Made by a program: the position numbers and the translations under genes. From positions 1,937,564-2,001,563 of the forward strand of contig CM057062.1 in the NCBI GenBank assembly GCA_029945375.1: a stretch of 64,000 bases of DNA, read 5' to 3'. Under the pieces are notes generated by a model that was given only the letters and a program-made list of their open reading frames with translations, was not told where the DNA came from and did not search any database. Below, piece by piece: positions 20,059 through 31,219 of this stretch; within the stretch, counting starts at the first letter, position 1; each line of letters starts with the position of its first letter. Source of the DNA: Agaricus subrufescens (Eukaryota > Basidiomycota > Agaricomycetes > Agaricales > Agaricaceae).

Positions 20059-23000
20059 ATGGATACTCGACCCGACTTCGACGATGGAGGCTGGGAGAGC
20101 AGCAACAATGAGAACTTGCCCCCCGATTTGCATGCGATGAAGGAGGCAATGGACATCGCTTCTTGAACTTAAACCACTACCTTCCTCTTTTGGAAGCCTC
20201 AGTGTAAGAGCTATGAGTAGCAATAAACGCAGTGACATGGACACGTCTGGCGACTGGTTCAAAGATACTGCCCCTGCTGTCTCTGATATGGACTTTGAGT
20301 GTCTTCTCATGGAGGCGCAGGAGTCCACATCCCGTATAATGGCCAAGGACGACCCACCACCCAAGCCAAAGACGCACGCTGAGAAGATGCGTGCAAAATT
20401 CGGAAAGGCCATCGCTCATGACGACCCCCCGCTCCCCACCACACCGGTAACCCCCACCCCCTCATCCTCTTGCCAGGGCAGGGGAATGACACCTGAACAC
20501 CTGACAAATCTCCTCAATTTGCCAGCGCTCTCCACTGCCTCCTGTGCCGCTTCAATCTACTCGCCCTCCCAGGTGCCTGGAAAGAAGCATCATTTGGCCA
20601 ACATGCTGTCGATGGCCGCTGACATCGTGCAAACCACCTCCCCTGACAAGAACTTTGTTGGCTATGCTGGTGAACTTCTCCATCTCATCTTCATCATCTT
20701 GCGGAGTGGCGCCCACAAGAATCTGGAATTCCAAAACATGACTGGTAACAACTCCTTTGAAGTCGCACTGGCCATGCTCATCGCTCAAGCTGGACCGCCA
20801 CCCCCTTCCCCAGTCAAGCCCACCACCCCCCTCTTCCTCCCTTCCACCCCGGTCGTTCCCTCAAGTCGCCCCCGGTCCCCGATGGCCGAGGGTGAGGTAG
20901 CCACCCCGGTCCCGAAAAAAGTCCGGATCCAGTCACCTGGGTCCACACCCAAGCAAGCCACTTCTGGAAAGCGTGCCCCGGCTGCGCCCGCAGCTGTTTG
21001 AGCACCTTCCAAGAGCAATCTCAAAGCCAAGCTGACCCCAGTCCCCTCTCTTCCTAAGGCCCCGGCTCCCTCCTCTGCCCCCGCTGTGTCCCGCCATGCT
21101 CCAGCATGCAAGGGCAAGCACACCAGCCACGGTGCTTCGCACTGTGGGGTCCTTATCCATCCACTGGCCAGATCTCAAATCCGTGCCATTAATATCACTC
21201 CCGGAGGACCTCGGGAGTGTAACCGCCACCTCAAGGATGACCTCAAGTCTGAGGTCATTCTAGAATCTTCCATCGACTCGGCTTCCGGCATTTTCATTGC
21301 TGCCTCCCAGGTTCTGTCTAAACCGGAATCAGCGTGCGTGCTTAGGCATGTATGCTGCCTCATCGATCCCAACGGACTAGTACTGCTCCAGTCTGCCACT
21401 CCCACTTCCACGTCCTACCTCAAGGTTCTGGACGTACCACTCGTCCTGGCTCCCCCTGCCACCTGGATCCAAGTGCAGTGCGAGGTGTTCACCATCGCAT
21501 TGCACAACTCTCCTGTGGGTAAACCCTTATCCGCACACATCAAGCACGCCGTCCGCTTTATGCGGACATCACGTAAGTCCAACACTTGCATAGCTTGGGT
21601 TGACATTGCAGACTCCGTCTCTGGCCGCACGGCCCGGGACTTTATTGGTAAGCACGTCTTCATTGGCGGGCGAAATTGTCAAATCTGCAGTGCTGCCCCG
21701 CGGCCCGGCTCTGCCCTCTGCACTCAGTGCCAGAGGTGGGGCCACCACGCTGATGTATGCCGCTCTAAGGGCATACGCTGTCCTCACTGTGCGGGCCTGC
21801 ACTCAGCCAACTTGCATATCCAGGCATCCATAGCGATGAAGAAGAATCCGGACGACCGTCATTGCGCCAACTGCTCTGCAGCAAAGAAGAAGAACTCGGC
21901 GCACTCCACAACGGACGCTTCGTGTCCATTCTGGAACAATCATTTTGATTGGGATTGGCTGCGGCGCCAGTTCCCATCAAAGAAGTAGTAAGAGTCATTC
22001 CTTATTTTGGGAGCACGCGCCGCCGGCACCCACCACTTTCCTTCGCCATTCTGTCCGCGATCATTAACCAGCTTGACAGAAAATTGGGGCTGTATCCAGG
22101 TCTATATGTAGGTGATATGTGTTTGTTTGAGCCACGGCTCGCTTCGCTTGCCTTATTATGTACAGACCTATCATTTCCTTTTCTTTATGATTTGTTTTTC
22201 TTTTCTCTCCTCGAGGCGATGATCTTTCCGCTGGATACATTTATACTTTGTTGTTTGGGGCTTAATGTTTTCTCCTTTGGATACGCGTCATGGCATCCGT
22301 TTCCTTGTAGTGTGCCCAGATTATCTACCTGGATGTCCTATAGCTACTTGTGAATAAAGGTCCACCGAGAGGTGCCGTTGATACAAAAAAAAAAAAAAAA
22401 AAAAAGGAGGCAATGGAAGTAGAGGTGTTCGGGCTGCCGCCCAAGACACCAAAGGCAAGCCGAGCTGAAAAGCTTCGCTCACAACTGAAGATGAAGGGAA
22501 AGGCTGGTGGCACTGGCTTTTTCTCTTCTCCCGACCCCCCTGTCACCCCGACACCAGGCCCTTTGCAAGCTGCAATGATGACTCCGTGGTCGTATGCGAC
22601 TCAGAGCCCGAAGACTCCATTTGGTCCGCCAAGGCCCCCTGCGGCGACCTCTTCCCCTGTACCCTCTCCCTTGGTTGGACGCTCTGTGCGTCGAGCCAAC
22701 GACTCTCTAGCCCAGCAGCTCAAGGAGGCCGTCAACGCCGCCAAGCAAGCTGGCCCCACTGAGAAGTTTGATTCACTCGCAGACGAGCTTCTTCGCTCAC
22801 TCTGGACCATTCTCAAGGCTCCCAACCTCTCCCAGCGCCAGTTCATGGGCATGGGTGGCTTTGCGCCGTTCGATGTTCAGCTCGCGCAGACTATCGCATC
22901 TGCTGGCCCCCCTCCTGAGGTCCCCACTCCCACCCCGGTCCCAGCCACGCCCCCTCCCCCCTTGGCCACGCCCACTCCATGCCCTTGGTCTCCTATGGCC

Positions 23001-24110
23001 GAGGCTGAGGCTGATGCAGCCAAAATGAATAAGTGGCCCAAGGTAAGCCACCCAGCCCCACCTCCTAAACCTGTGGCTTCTAGAAGTTGTGCTCCGGCTG
23101 CGCCCATAGCTGCTGTGGCACCTTCCAAGGCCAAGAAACAGGTCAAGTTTGCGCTCCCTTCCTCCCCCTCTGCGCCTTCTCCTGCCTCCACCCCCACTGT
23201 CTCCGTCAAGCGCCCCTCCAAGCGCAAGGCCAAAGGCAAGCACACTGACCACAGGCTCTCTTGCTGTGGAGTCCGCATCATTCCCCCGGCCAGAACTACT
23301 ATCCATGCCACTGATGTCACTCTGGCTATCATAGCTGAAATCAATGCCCACCTTAAGTCCAACCTCAAGTCAACTTTCTTGGTGGAACATGCTATCAACA
23401 TCAAGACCGGTCTCTTCTTAGCCGGTAACCATGTCCCTTCTGCACCTGAAGGCAACTGTGTTCTCAAACACATTCGCCGTCTCATCACCGTCCCCAGGAT
23501 TATCCCTATCACCACCGCCCCTGTCACATCGATTTCTTATCTCAAGATAATCGATGTTCCACTTATTCCCGCTGAGTCCCACACTTGGCTCACCTCTCAA
23601 TGCATTGCCCTCCAGGCGGTTCTCGCTATCTCCCCTGTCGGCCAACAACTTGCCCGCCACATTGCCCATGCCCCGTGCTTCATGCGCACTTCCCGCCATG
23701 CTGACACTTGTGTCGCATGGATTGACATCACAGACGCAGTTTCCAGTAGCAATGCCAGAAACTTTATTGGTAAGCAAGTCCTGATTGGAGGACGCAACTG
23801 CCAGATCCGGGGCGCTGCCCCTCGGCCCGGTTCCGCCCTGTGCACTCGTTGCCAGCGGTGGGGCCACCATTCCAACGTATGCCGTGCTAAAGGTATACGA
23901 TGTGCTCACTGCGGTGGTCTGCATTCTGCCGACAACCACGATTACTCATGCGCCGCGTCCCGCATCAACGCCACCATCCGTCACTGCATCAATTGTTCTG
24001 CAGCCAAGAAGAAGAAGATGACGCACTCCAGCACGGACACTTCATGTCCGTTCTGGGAACATCAGTTCGATTGCGACTGGCTCAAGTGCCAATTCCCATC
24101 GAACAAGTAG
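20059..24110 (+). CDS. ORF1 of half-LINE H6, open apart from H7 insertion
   Basis: The two parts, 20,059-20,153 and 22,418-24,110, together make 596 codons in one frame with no internal stop, from MDTRPDFDDGGWESS to DWLKCQFPSNK and TAG. The domains in order are an acidic N-terminus, a proline-rich region, KAKGKHTDHRLSCCGVRI, the conserved central region, CTRCQRWGHHSNVC, CAHCGGLH, CINCSAAKK, and CPFW. The second zinc unit has Leu before its His (GGLH). The element was probably coding when H7 landed. The product is inferred to bind the element's RNA, as ORF1 proteins of LINEs do. Confidence 0.8.
20154..22403 (+). mobile_element. half-LINE H7 (subfamily A), nested in H6
   Basis: A 2.25-kb full-length copy bounded by AAGGAGGCAATGGA at 20,140-20,153 and 22,404-22,417. 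It starts CGCTTCTTGAACTTAAACCA, encodes ORF1, and ends AATAAAGGTCCACCGAGAGG, GTTGATAC and about 20 A. The perfect duplication and intact tail make it one of the later insertions in this block. Confidence 0.92.
20213..21988 (+). pseudogene. ORF1 of half-LINE H7, single TGA
   Basis: Starts MSSNKRSDMDTSGDWF and ends DWLRRQFPSKK and TAG, about 592 codons in one frame. The only stop inside is TGA at 20,999 after APAAV, the same place as in H4, H13 and H14. The middle has KGKHTSHGASHCGV, the conserved region with LKDDLKSEVILESS, CTQCQRWGHHADVC, CPHCAGLHSANLH and CANCSAAKKK. Except for this stop and a few ligand-adjacent changes it looks functional. Confidence 0.85.
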
Positions 24111-24580
24111 GACTTTTCGCCGGGTCTTTCAGGGCAATGGCGCGCTGCCATCCCATTATTTTTTCATTCAGTGATTCATTTCTCTCTTTGCATATCGACA
24201 ATCGTCTCGTGTATGAATACCGCTGCCAATGCGGCGCTCCAAGTTAGTTCAAACCGGATAGGGTCTGTTTCAGGCGCCGTCCTGCCTTGAAAGTTAGGAC
24301 ACTTATTATTTCGACTCTATATGATTTTTTCTTTTCTCCTCGAGTGCTTGACCATGTCACGCAGGATACGTTTCTCCCGCCACCAATGTATAGCTTGACT
24401 CAATGTACCGAACTTGTGGCCTGGTTTTGGATACGTGTTATGACATCCATTTCTTAGTAGTATGCTTGGATTTGCGACCTTGTAGTAGCTACTTTGAATA
24501 AAGGCCAGCTGGCAGGCCCCGTTGATTTTAAAAAAAAAAAAAATAGGCATTGAATCGCACGAGTCATGGTGGCAAGATAC

Positions 24581-25063
24581 TTTTTTTTTTTTTATAATCA
24601 ATGGCCTGCCGTTTTTATTCAAAGTAGCTACTACAAGGTCGCAAATCCAAGCATACTACTGAGAAAGGGGTGCCATAACCCATATCCAGAAGGGGCCCAA
24701 TCCAAAACAGGGAGTCATGCTTACAAAGTGGGCAAAAGAAACGTATCCGCACGATGAGGTCAAGCGCTCGAGGAGAAAAAAAAAAACAAATCATAAGAGT
24801 TGAGATATTAGGTGGACGAACCATCAGTCCGGGACGAACAAAACACAGTCAACCTCTGGCCAATCCTTCCCTGGAACCCCGTGTTGGCAGGTGAGATGCG
24901 AATATGAGACAAATATCAATGAAAAAGGAATATGTCACATAAATGGTGGAACAGCAGTGTGTCAGAACTCCGAAATGCCCAATGAGAAGTGCTACTTGTT
25001 CGACGGGAACTGGCGCTTGAGCCAGTTGCGGTCGAACCGATGTTCCCAGAACGGACACAAAGT
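24581..25063 (-). mobile_element. half-LINE H8 3' fragment (subfamily B)
   Basis: Poly(T), 3' UTR and only the last codons of ORF1 (CPFWEHRFDRNWLKRQFPSNK-type) on the minus strand. It is cut at the copia LTR of C5. Its left duplication TGGTGGCAAGATAC (24,567-24,580) is not found at its own broken end but at 27,977-27,990, beyond H9. H8 and the 5' part now attached to H9 therefore appear to have been one insertion. Confidence 0.82.
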
Positions 25064-25381
25064 TGTTAGAATGCCCCAAGCATTCAGTTATTAGAGTGAC
25101 TGGACAATTTGTTTTGTGTATATCTCAACTTAGAGTAAAGCGGACGCTTCTGCTCATGTGATAGATTAGTCAGCGCATGTTGAACTTGCCTGTGGACGAC
25201 TTAGAAGTCTTTAGCTTCTTAGACTTGTCCACAGGTGAGCAATCTCTTTGTATTGTTGTTCATAGCTTCTTAGACTTGTCCACAGATTAACTGTGCTAAT
25301 ACTAGCTCATTTCTTATCCGATCCGCTCGATACTAGCGTCGTTAGGATTGCCACTGCAAACTCTACGTTCTACTTCCAACA
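25064..25381 (+). repeat. 5' LTR of copia fragment C5
   Basis: A complete copia LTR of 318 bp, TGTTAGAATG to TTCCAACA, with both internal repeats and the CTGTGGAC/GTCCACAG hairpin arms. The primer site GGTTATGGGCCCC follows at once (25,382-25,394). Its left neighbour is the ORF1 end of H8 (ACAAAGT then the LTR), so C5 inserted in that half-LINE. Confidence 0.92.
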
Positions 25382-25505
25382 GGTTATGGGCCCCGGCTTC
25401 TAACGACCTACAATCATTCTTCAACCATCTTCAACTCAACATCTACTCTCTCCCTTCCCTCCTCCCTCAAACTATTTCGCTTCCCCTGCCCTCATTTTTG
25501 CTCAT

Positions 25506-25718
25506 ATGGCTTCGGGTTTGCCAGCGTTTGTTAAGCTCAATGGGGAGAACTATGCCACATGGTCTGGCGAGATGGAGGCCTGGCTACGTGCCTCTGGCCT
25601 ATGGAGACTTGTTTCAGGCAAGCAAAGTGCTCCCTCCATTCCCTCTTCCCCTACTCCCCAGGATTTTGCTTCCCAGTCACTCTGGGAGGATAAACTCGAC
25701 AAGGCAGCTGGCTGGCTC
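25506..25718 (+). pseudogene. copia C5 gag N-terminus
   Basis: The first 71 codons of Gag (MASGLPAFVKLNGENYATWS to LDKAAGWL) are intact, then cut by the tail of H9. The 124 nt between the primer site and ATG form the normal 5' leader of this family. Nothing further of C5 is present, so most of the element was lost after H9 inserted. Confidence 0.88.
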
Positions 25719-27976
25719 TTTTTGTTTTTGTTTTTGTTTTTTTTTTTTTATAATCAATGGGGCCTGCCGGCCGGCCTTTATTGCAAGTAGCTACTACATC
25801 GGTTGCAAATCCAAGCATACTACAAGCAAACGGAAGCCATAACGCATCTCCAGAAGGGGCCCAATCCAATACAGGGAGTCATGCTTACAAAGTGGGCAAA
25901 AGAAACGTATCCGCGCGACAAGGTCAAGCACTTGAGGAGAAAAGAAAAAACAAATCATAAAAGTCAAAATATTAGGGGAACTAACCATTGGTCCGGGATG
26001 AACAAAACACAGTGAACCTCCGGCCAGTCCTTCCCTGGAACCCCGCGTTGGCAGGGGATATGCGTACATGAGACGAGAGTTGAATGGAAAGGATAGAATG
26101 AAACACATAGATGATGGAACAACATCACGCCAGAACTCCGAAACACCCAATGAAAAGCACTACTTGTTCGACAGGAACTGGCACTTGAGCCAGTTGCGGT
26201 TGAACCGATGTTCCCAGAATGGACACAAAGTGTCTGTGCTGGAGTGCGTCGTCTTGGTCTTCTTGGATGCGGAACAATTGACGCAATGGCGGATGGCGGC
26301 GTCGACGTGGGACGTGGCGCAGGTGGAGTCGTGGCAATCAGAGAAATGCGGACTGCCACAGTGTGCGCACCGGACACCTTTAGCCCAGCACACATTAGAG
26401 TGATGGCCCCATCTCTGGCACCGAGTGCACAGAGCAGAGCCGGGCCAGGGAGCAGCACCCTGGACCTGACAATTCCGACCACCTATAACAACAGTCTTAC
26501 CAATGAAGTCGCGGGCTGAGCGGCCTGAGATGGAGTCAGAAATATTGACCCATGCAACACATGAGTCTGCTTTTGGTGAGGTCTGCATGAAACAGACCGC
26601 ATGAATGATGAGGGGGGTAAGAGCATGGCCTACCGGTGATTCTTGCATAGCTGCCTGGAAAGCGGCCCTCTGCGCATAGATCCAAGTGCGTGACTCGGAC
26701 GGAATGAGGGGAACGTCGATAATCTTGAGGTAAGACGTCGATGTCACAGGGGCGGATTGGATGGGGATGACCCCAGGAGTGGTGACAAGGTGGCAGATGT
26801 GCTTGAGCACACAATTCCCCTCGGGAGCGGACAGGACTTGGTTACCGGTTATGAAGATGCCAGCCTTGATGTCCATAGCATGTTCTAGAATGAAGGTCGA
26901 CTTGAGGTCAGCCTTAAGGTGGGAGTTCACCTCGCTAATAATAGCGGGGGTGATAGAAGAGGCTAGAACGTTAGTTCTGGCTGGGGGAATGATACGGACT
27001 CCACAACGTGAAAGCCCATGGTCAGTGTGTTTGCCCTTCTGTTTACACTTGGGAGCGCAAACAGATACGGCTGGGGATGAGGGGAGGCCAGCAAACTTCA
27101 CCAATTTCTTTGACTTGGGAGGTGCCGCAGCAGCTGCAGGTGCAGCCGGGGCACGACTCTGAGAGCCGGCGGGTTTAGGAAGGGGACCCGGGTGGCTTAC
27201 CTTGGGTCACTTGGTAATTTTGGCCGCGTCAGCCTCGGCCTTGGCCATAGGAGACCGGGGGTGTGGTGTGGGCGTGGCCGATGGGGGAGAGGGTGTGGCT
27301 GGGACAGAGGGAGGGGGGGGGCAGAGATTCCGGGGGCAGTCCAGCACTGGCAATGACTTGAGCAAGTTGGACATTGAAGGCCGCAAAGCCTCCCATGCCA
27401 AAGAACTCACATTGAGAGAGGTTGGGTGACTTAAGAATAAGCCACAGCAATCATAGGAGCTTGTCCATCAAAGCGTCCAAGTGTTCTGTGCATCCATTGA
27501 CCTTGGCTGTGTGCATGGCTTCACCAAGGCTGTCAGCCAGAGAGTTCTTGGCCCTCTTCAGAGGAGTGGGGACCAAGGGGGAGGGGAGGGGAGAGGAAGT
27601 CGCAGGGGGGTGCGGCAGTCCAAAAGGTGTCTTCAGGCTTGCAGTCGCATATGACAACGGAGTTGTCACAGCTTGGGACAGGCCAGGGGTGGGGGTGGCG
27701 GGGGTGGCAGGTTGCTTACCCTTCGCCTTGAGATGAGACCGCATCTTGTCGATACGGCTCGCCTTTGGAGTCGCCGGTGGAGGCGGCGTCTCCCTCATAA
27801 TCAACTCTCACAGCTTGCACTGCAGCTCATTCGGCACTTCTCCATCGTCAGACCAGTCGCCAGAGTCGAAATCCGGGCAAGTATCCATCATTAGAGCAAA
27901 TGTATTCCTACTCAAGCACTTCCACTGAGACTTCCAAAACAGGAAGGTGGTGGTTGCGGTTCAAGAAGGGATGCTC
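25719..27976 (-). mobile_element. half-LINE H9 (subfamily B)
   Basis: A minus-strand ORF1-only element with 5' box CTTCTTGAACCGCAACCACC and a 3' UTR containing the GACCTTGTCGCGCGGATACG box and GCCCCATTGATTATAAAA. The poly(A) is interrupted by C at regular spacing (A5C units). The left flank is copia gag (C5), but the right flank (TGGTGGCAAGATAC) belongs to the H8 insertion site. H9 as seen is therefore probably a recombinant between two half-LINE copies. Confidence 0.82.
26160..27888 (-). pseudogene. ORF1 of half-LINE H9, broken
   Basis: Begins MDTCPDFDSGDWSDDGE. In-frame TGA codons follow at about codon 27 and again after DKLL, and a frame change lies near 27,230. The C-terminal 314 codons are open: KGKHTDHGLSRCGVRIIPPA, a conserved region with CVAWVNISDSISGRSARDFI, CTRCQRWGHHSNVC, CAHCGSPHFSDCH, CVNCSASKK, CPFW, and NWLKCQFLSNK before TAG. 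Confidence 0.83.
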
Positions 27977-27990
27977 TGGTGGCAAGATAC

Positions 27991-30900
27991 TGCAGGGCAC
28001 CTACAGCAGAGAGATAAGGAACTGATTTCATCTCAGCTTGCTCCTTGAGAGAGGGCACAATGTCAGAGAGCTCAGAGCCAGGTGGAAGTGGGGTGGAAAG
28101 GGAGTTGGAATCATCCATATGGAATTGTTCTAGCAGCTCCTTGATGTAGTGCTCTTGTGAGAGCGAAATAGTGCGCTTAGAACAGTCCTGCTTCACCTGA
28201 ATACCCAGTAGCAGAGTGGTAGACCCGAGATCTCGCAGTTTGAAGTGCCTAGACAGCTCAGAGACAGCAGCAGAGACAGCAGAATTGCTTTTAGACACCA
28301 GAGTGATATCATCAATGAAGACAGGCACTATGACCTTGATGTCTCCCTTGGAATAAATGTAGATAGAGTTGTCGGAGCAAAGTCTGGAATAGCCAACACC
28401 TTCTAGGACACTTCTGAGCTTCTTGCTCCATTGCCTGGCAGCCTGCTTAAGGCCATAGAGCAATTTGCGGAGCCTGAAGACCATATTAGGTCCCCCAGGT
28501 GTTACAAGTGTCCTGCCAGTGAGAGCAGTCAGGGGACTGCATAGCCAGCCTGTAGGAGCAAGGATCTGCATTAGAAACTGCTCCAGCAAACTCTACATCA
28601 CAGAAGTCACTGTCAACCAAAAAAGCGGCCTCCTCTTCTAGTTCTGGGTTGTCTCCAGGTAGGTTGATGTTTTTGACCCTCCACCACTCACCAGGGGGTC
28701 GTCTAACTCGATTGGTGCACCTAGGGACTCATGGAGGCTCAGCAGGCACAGGAGCAGTCGGAGCAGTGACAGGGAGCGGTGCAGGAGGTTGTGGAGGCGT
28801 TCTAGGTGGAGGGGGAGTGACAGGAGATGCAGGAGCGATCACAGGAGGTGCAGGAGCGATCACAGGAGCTTCAGGAGCATTCTGAGGTACTTTAGGCTCT
28901 TCAGGAGGAATATCACTTGCAGGAGTCGAACTAGGCGGCGGAGATGGTGCAGGGAGAGGCCAGATACCACCCCCTTCATCCTGAAGAGGTGGGAAGTCGA
29001 GATGCGACAAGGGGAGCGCTGGAGAGGGCTCTAAAGCGATAGGAGTCTCAGGAGAGCTGGGAGGGCCAGCAAATGAAGGAATAGCGTCGAGTTGGGCTCT
29101 AGAAGTGCCAGGGAAGTACCTTTCATCGAATTCTGCCCTTTCAGAGATAATTGAATGCTTGGTGACTGGGTTATAGAACTTCCAGCCCTTGTAGCCAGTA
29201 GGATAGCACTGGGCTGGTGTCACAATAAGGCACCTGTCTTATTGAAACATTATCAATTTTTTCGTGACTTTTTGTGACAAAAGTCACGAATTTTTCAGTA
29301 TTTACTCAATAAGACACGTGGCTTATTGTGACACCGGCCCAGTGATAGCCTATGAAAATGCATTTTTCATAGTGAGGCTGAAGAGAATTGTGTTTATCTC
29401 GCTGTATATGGACATAGGCAGTGCACCCCCATACTCGGAGGTGTGAGATGTCGGGTTTTCGCTTGTAGAACACTTGGAAGGGTGTAGAACCAGGGAGAGA
29501 CGACGTAGGAAGCCTATTCCACACATGCACCATAGAAGAGATGCATTCACCCCAGAATCTTGGTGGCAATTTCGACTCAGAGAGCATTGCAGTGATCCTT
29601 TCCCCCATAGTTCTGTTAGCCCTTTCAGCTAGACCATTCTGCTGAGGCCTATTGCAAGTAGAATGCCTTCTGTTGATGCCACACTGCTCTGTGAAGGCTA
29701 GGAAGGCTTTAGACATGTATTCACCACCTTTATTGTCCTGTAGAGCACGCATTTTCACTCCTAGTTGGTTTTCAGCCCAAGATTTATAGATTTTGAACGC
29801 TTCAAAGGCCTCAGACTTGCTTTTCAGCAGATATACAGCCCGGAAACGCGTTGCATCGTCTATAAACGTTATCCAGTACTTGTAGCCTGAGTGGGAAGCA
29901 ACTGGGAGCGGTCCATGAAGGTCTGAGTGCACCAGCTCAAGTGGAGATCGATTATGGCTGGTAGAGGAGGGGAAAGGAAGTGAATGCATCTTGCCAGCAA
30001 GGCAGGGCTCACATATGGGGTCAGGGGACGCTTTAGAGTCGATTTTGAGGCCTGTAACAAGCTCCTTGTTCACCATAGACCTCACATCAGCATAATTGTG
30101 GTGAATGATGCCATAGGGAGAGGTCACGACGATGTAGGGAGAGGTCACAGGGAAGTGTAGAGACCAAAAAAGCGGTCTCGGAGGTGATAGTTGAGCCATC
30201 TAGCTCAGCAGAGTTGTTAGGGTGGATGGTGGCCGTGAAAAGCATTGTTCCCTTGCAGCAGAAGGCCATAGAATGAGCAGAAATTGTGATAATGAAATTC
30301 TTGTGCTGTGCAAGGTATAGACAAGACAGCAAGTTGCTCCGGAGAGCAGGAACATGCAAGACTCTAGTAAACTCGACCACTCTAGCCACCTTTCCGCTCA
30401 AAACTGGTTCAAAGACCACAGACCCCACCCCAGCAGAGTAAACAACTGAATTATCAGCCAAGCAAATGGGAATGCAATGGGGGGAGTAGGATTTGAACCA
30501 ATGCTTGTGGGGGGTCATATGAGAAGTGGCCCCTGTATCTGCAAGCCAGTGGAAGTCAGCATCGAGCTGCAGGGGGGTAGAGAGCAAAGGAGAAGAGGTA
30601 GGGGAGGGAGCACTTGCATTTCCAGCAAATTCTTGAACTCTCTGTGCTTTTTCGGCACCAGGAGTCGAGCTAGAGCTTCTGGAAGCGGTGGGGGAGTCAT
30701 TGGAGCTGTCCTGGGCCTTGTTGGCCTTGTTTCCTCGAGTTCTGGGCTTCTGAGCGTCCTCCTGAGCGCGTTTCTTCGCTTTTTCAAACGTCCAGCAGTT
30801 AGCCACCTTGTGACCAGTTCTCCCACAGAAATCGCAGGTCTCCGACGCGTTTTTGAAGCCAGAACGCGCTGCTAGGGCCTGGGAGCCTCCCAAGGCGTCC

Positions 30901-31219
30901 TGAGCACGTTTCCTTCGCTGGATATCCTCTGTAACGAAGGCCTGATGGATGGTAGTCTTATCCAGCTTGTCCATAAGCAAAAGAGACGATGTGAAGGCCA
31001 AAAACTCGTCCGGGAGCGCCCTAATGAGTGCCATAGAGGCCAGCTCATCATCCAGCTGCTCTAAAGTGAATTTGTCCAGTCTGAGCTCCTTTAGACGACG
31101 TTTGCAGCTCTCTACACGGTTTATAAGCGACTGGAGGGACTCCTCCTCGAGTTTACGGATGCTAAACAGCTCATCATAGGCATTGAATCGCATTCCAGCC
31201 TTCTTCTGACAATGTACAG
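27991..31219 (-). pseudogene. copia C4 gag to reverse transcriptase, broken
   Basis: The upstream part of minus-strand copia C4. From the right: Gag from MRFNAYDELFSIRKLEE, zinc knuckle CDFCGRTGHKVANC, protease LADTGA, pre-integrase, integrase core (DLHGP, DNKGGEYM, GLAERANRTMGE), linker, and reverse transcriptase with VPVFIDDITLV. Defects: Gag lacks its first 100 or so codons and the 5' LTR, a local rearrangement lies near 30,110-30,190, a MITE sits in the linker region, and about 350 bp of reverse transcriptase are missing at 28,500 (GTCCCCCAG joined to GTGTTACAAG). Confidence 0.88.
29207..29344. mobile_element. 138-bp MITE
   Basis: An insertion with about 38-bp terminal inverted repeats that start CACTGGGC[T/C]GGTGTCACAA and differ at about three positions. 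It is flanked by the 4-bp duplication ATAG (29,203-29,206 and 29,345-29,348). Copies C2 and C3 show the empty site GGATAGCCTATG. The centre holds a second hairpin, CGTGACTTTT/AAAAGTCACG. CAC...GTG ends and a 4-bp duplication recall CMC-type (Chapaev-like) DNA transposons. The superfamily is inference. It has no coding capacity. Confidence 0.9.

Larger units (their letters stand above)
19976..24543 (+). mobile_element. half-LINE H6 (subfamily B), carrying H7
   Basis: A full-length plus-strand ORF1-only element: 5' box CTTCTTGACCTCTTACCACT, ORF1, 3' UTR with GAATAAAGGCCAGCTGGCAG, CGTTGATTTT and poly(A). H7 is inserted near the start of ORF1 with a perfect 14-bp duplication. H6 itself interrupts copia C4. 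Its own duplication is only approximate (ATAGGCAATG... against ATAGGCATTG...), so its exact ends are uncertain by a few bases. Confidence 0.87.
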
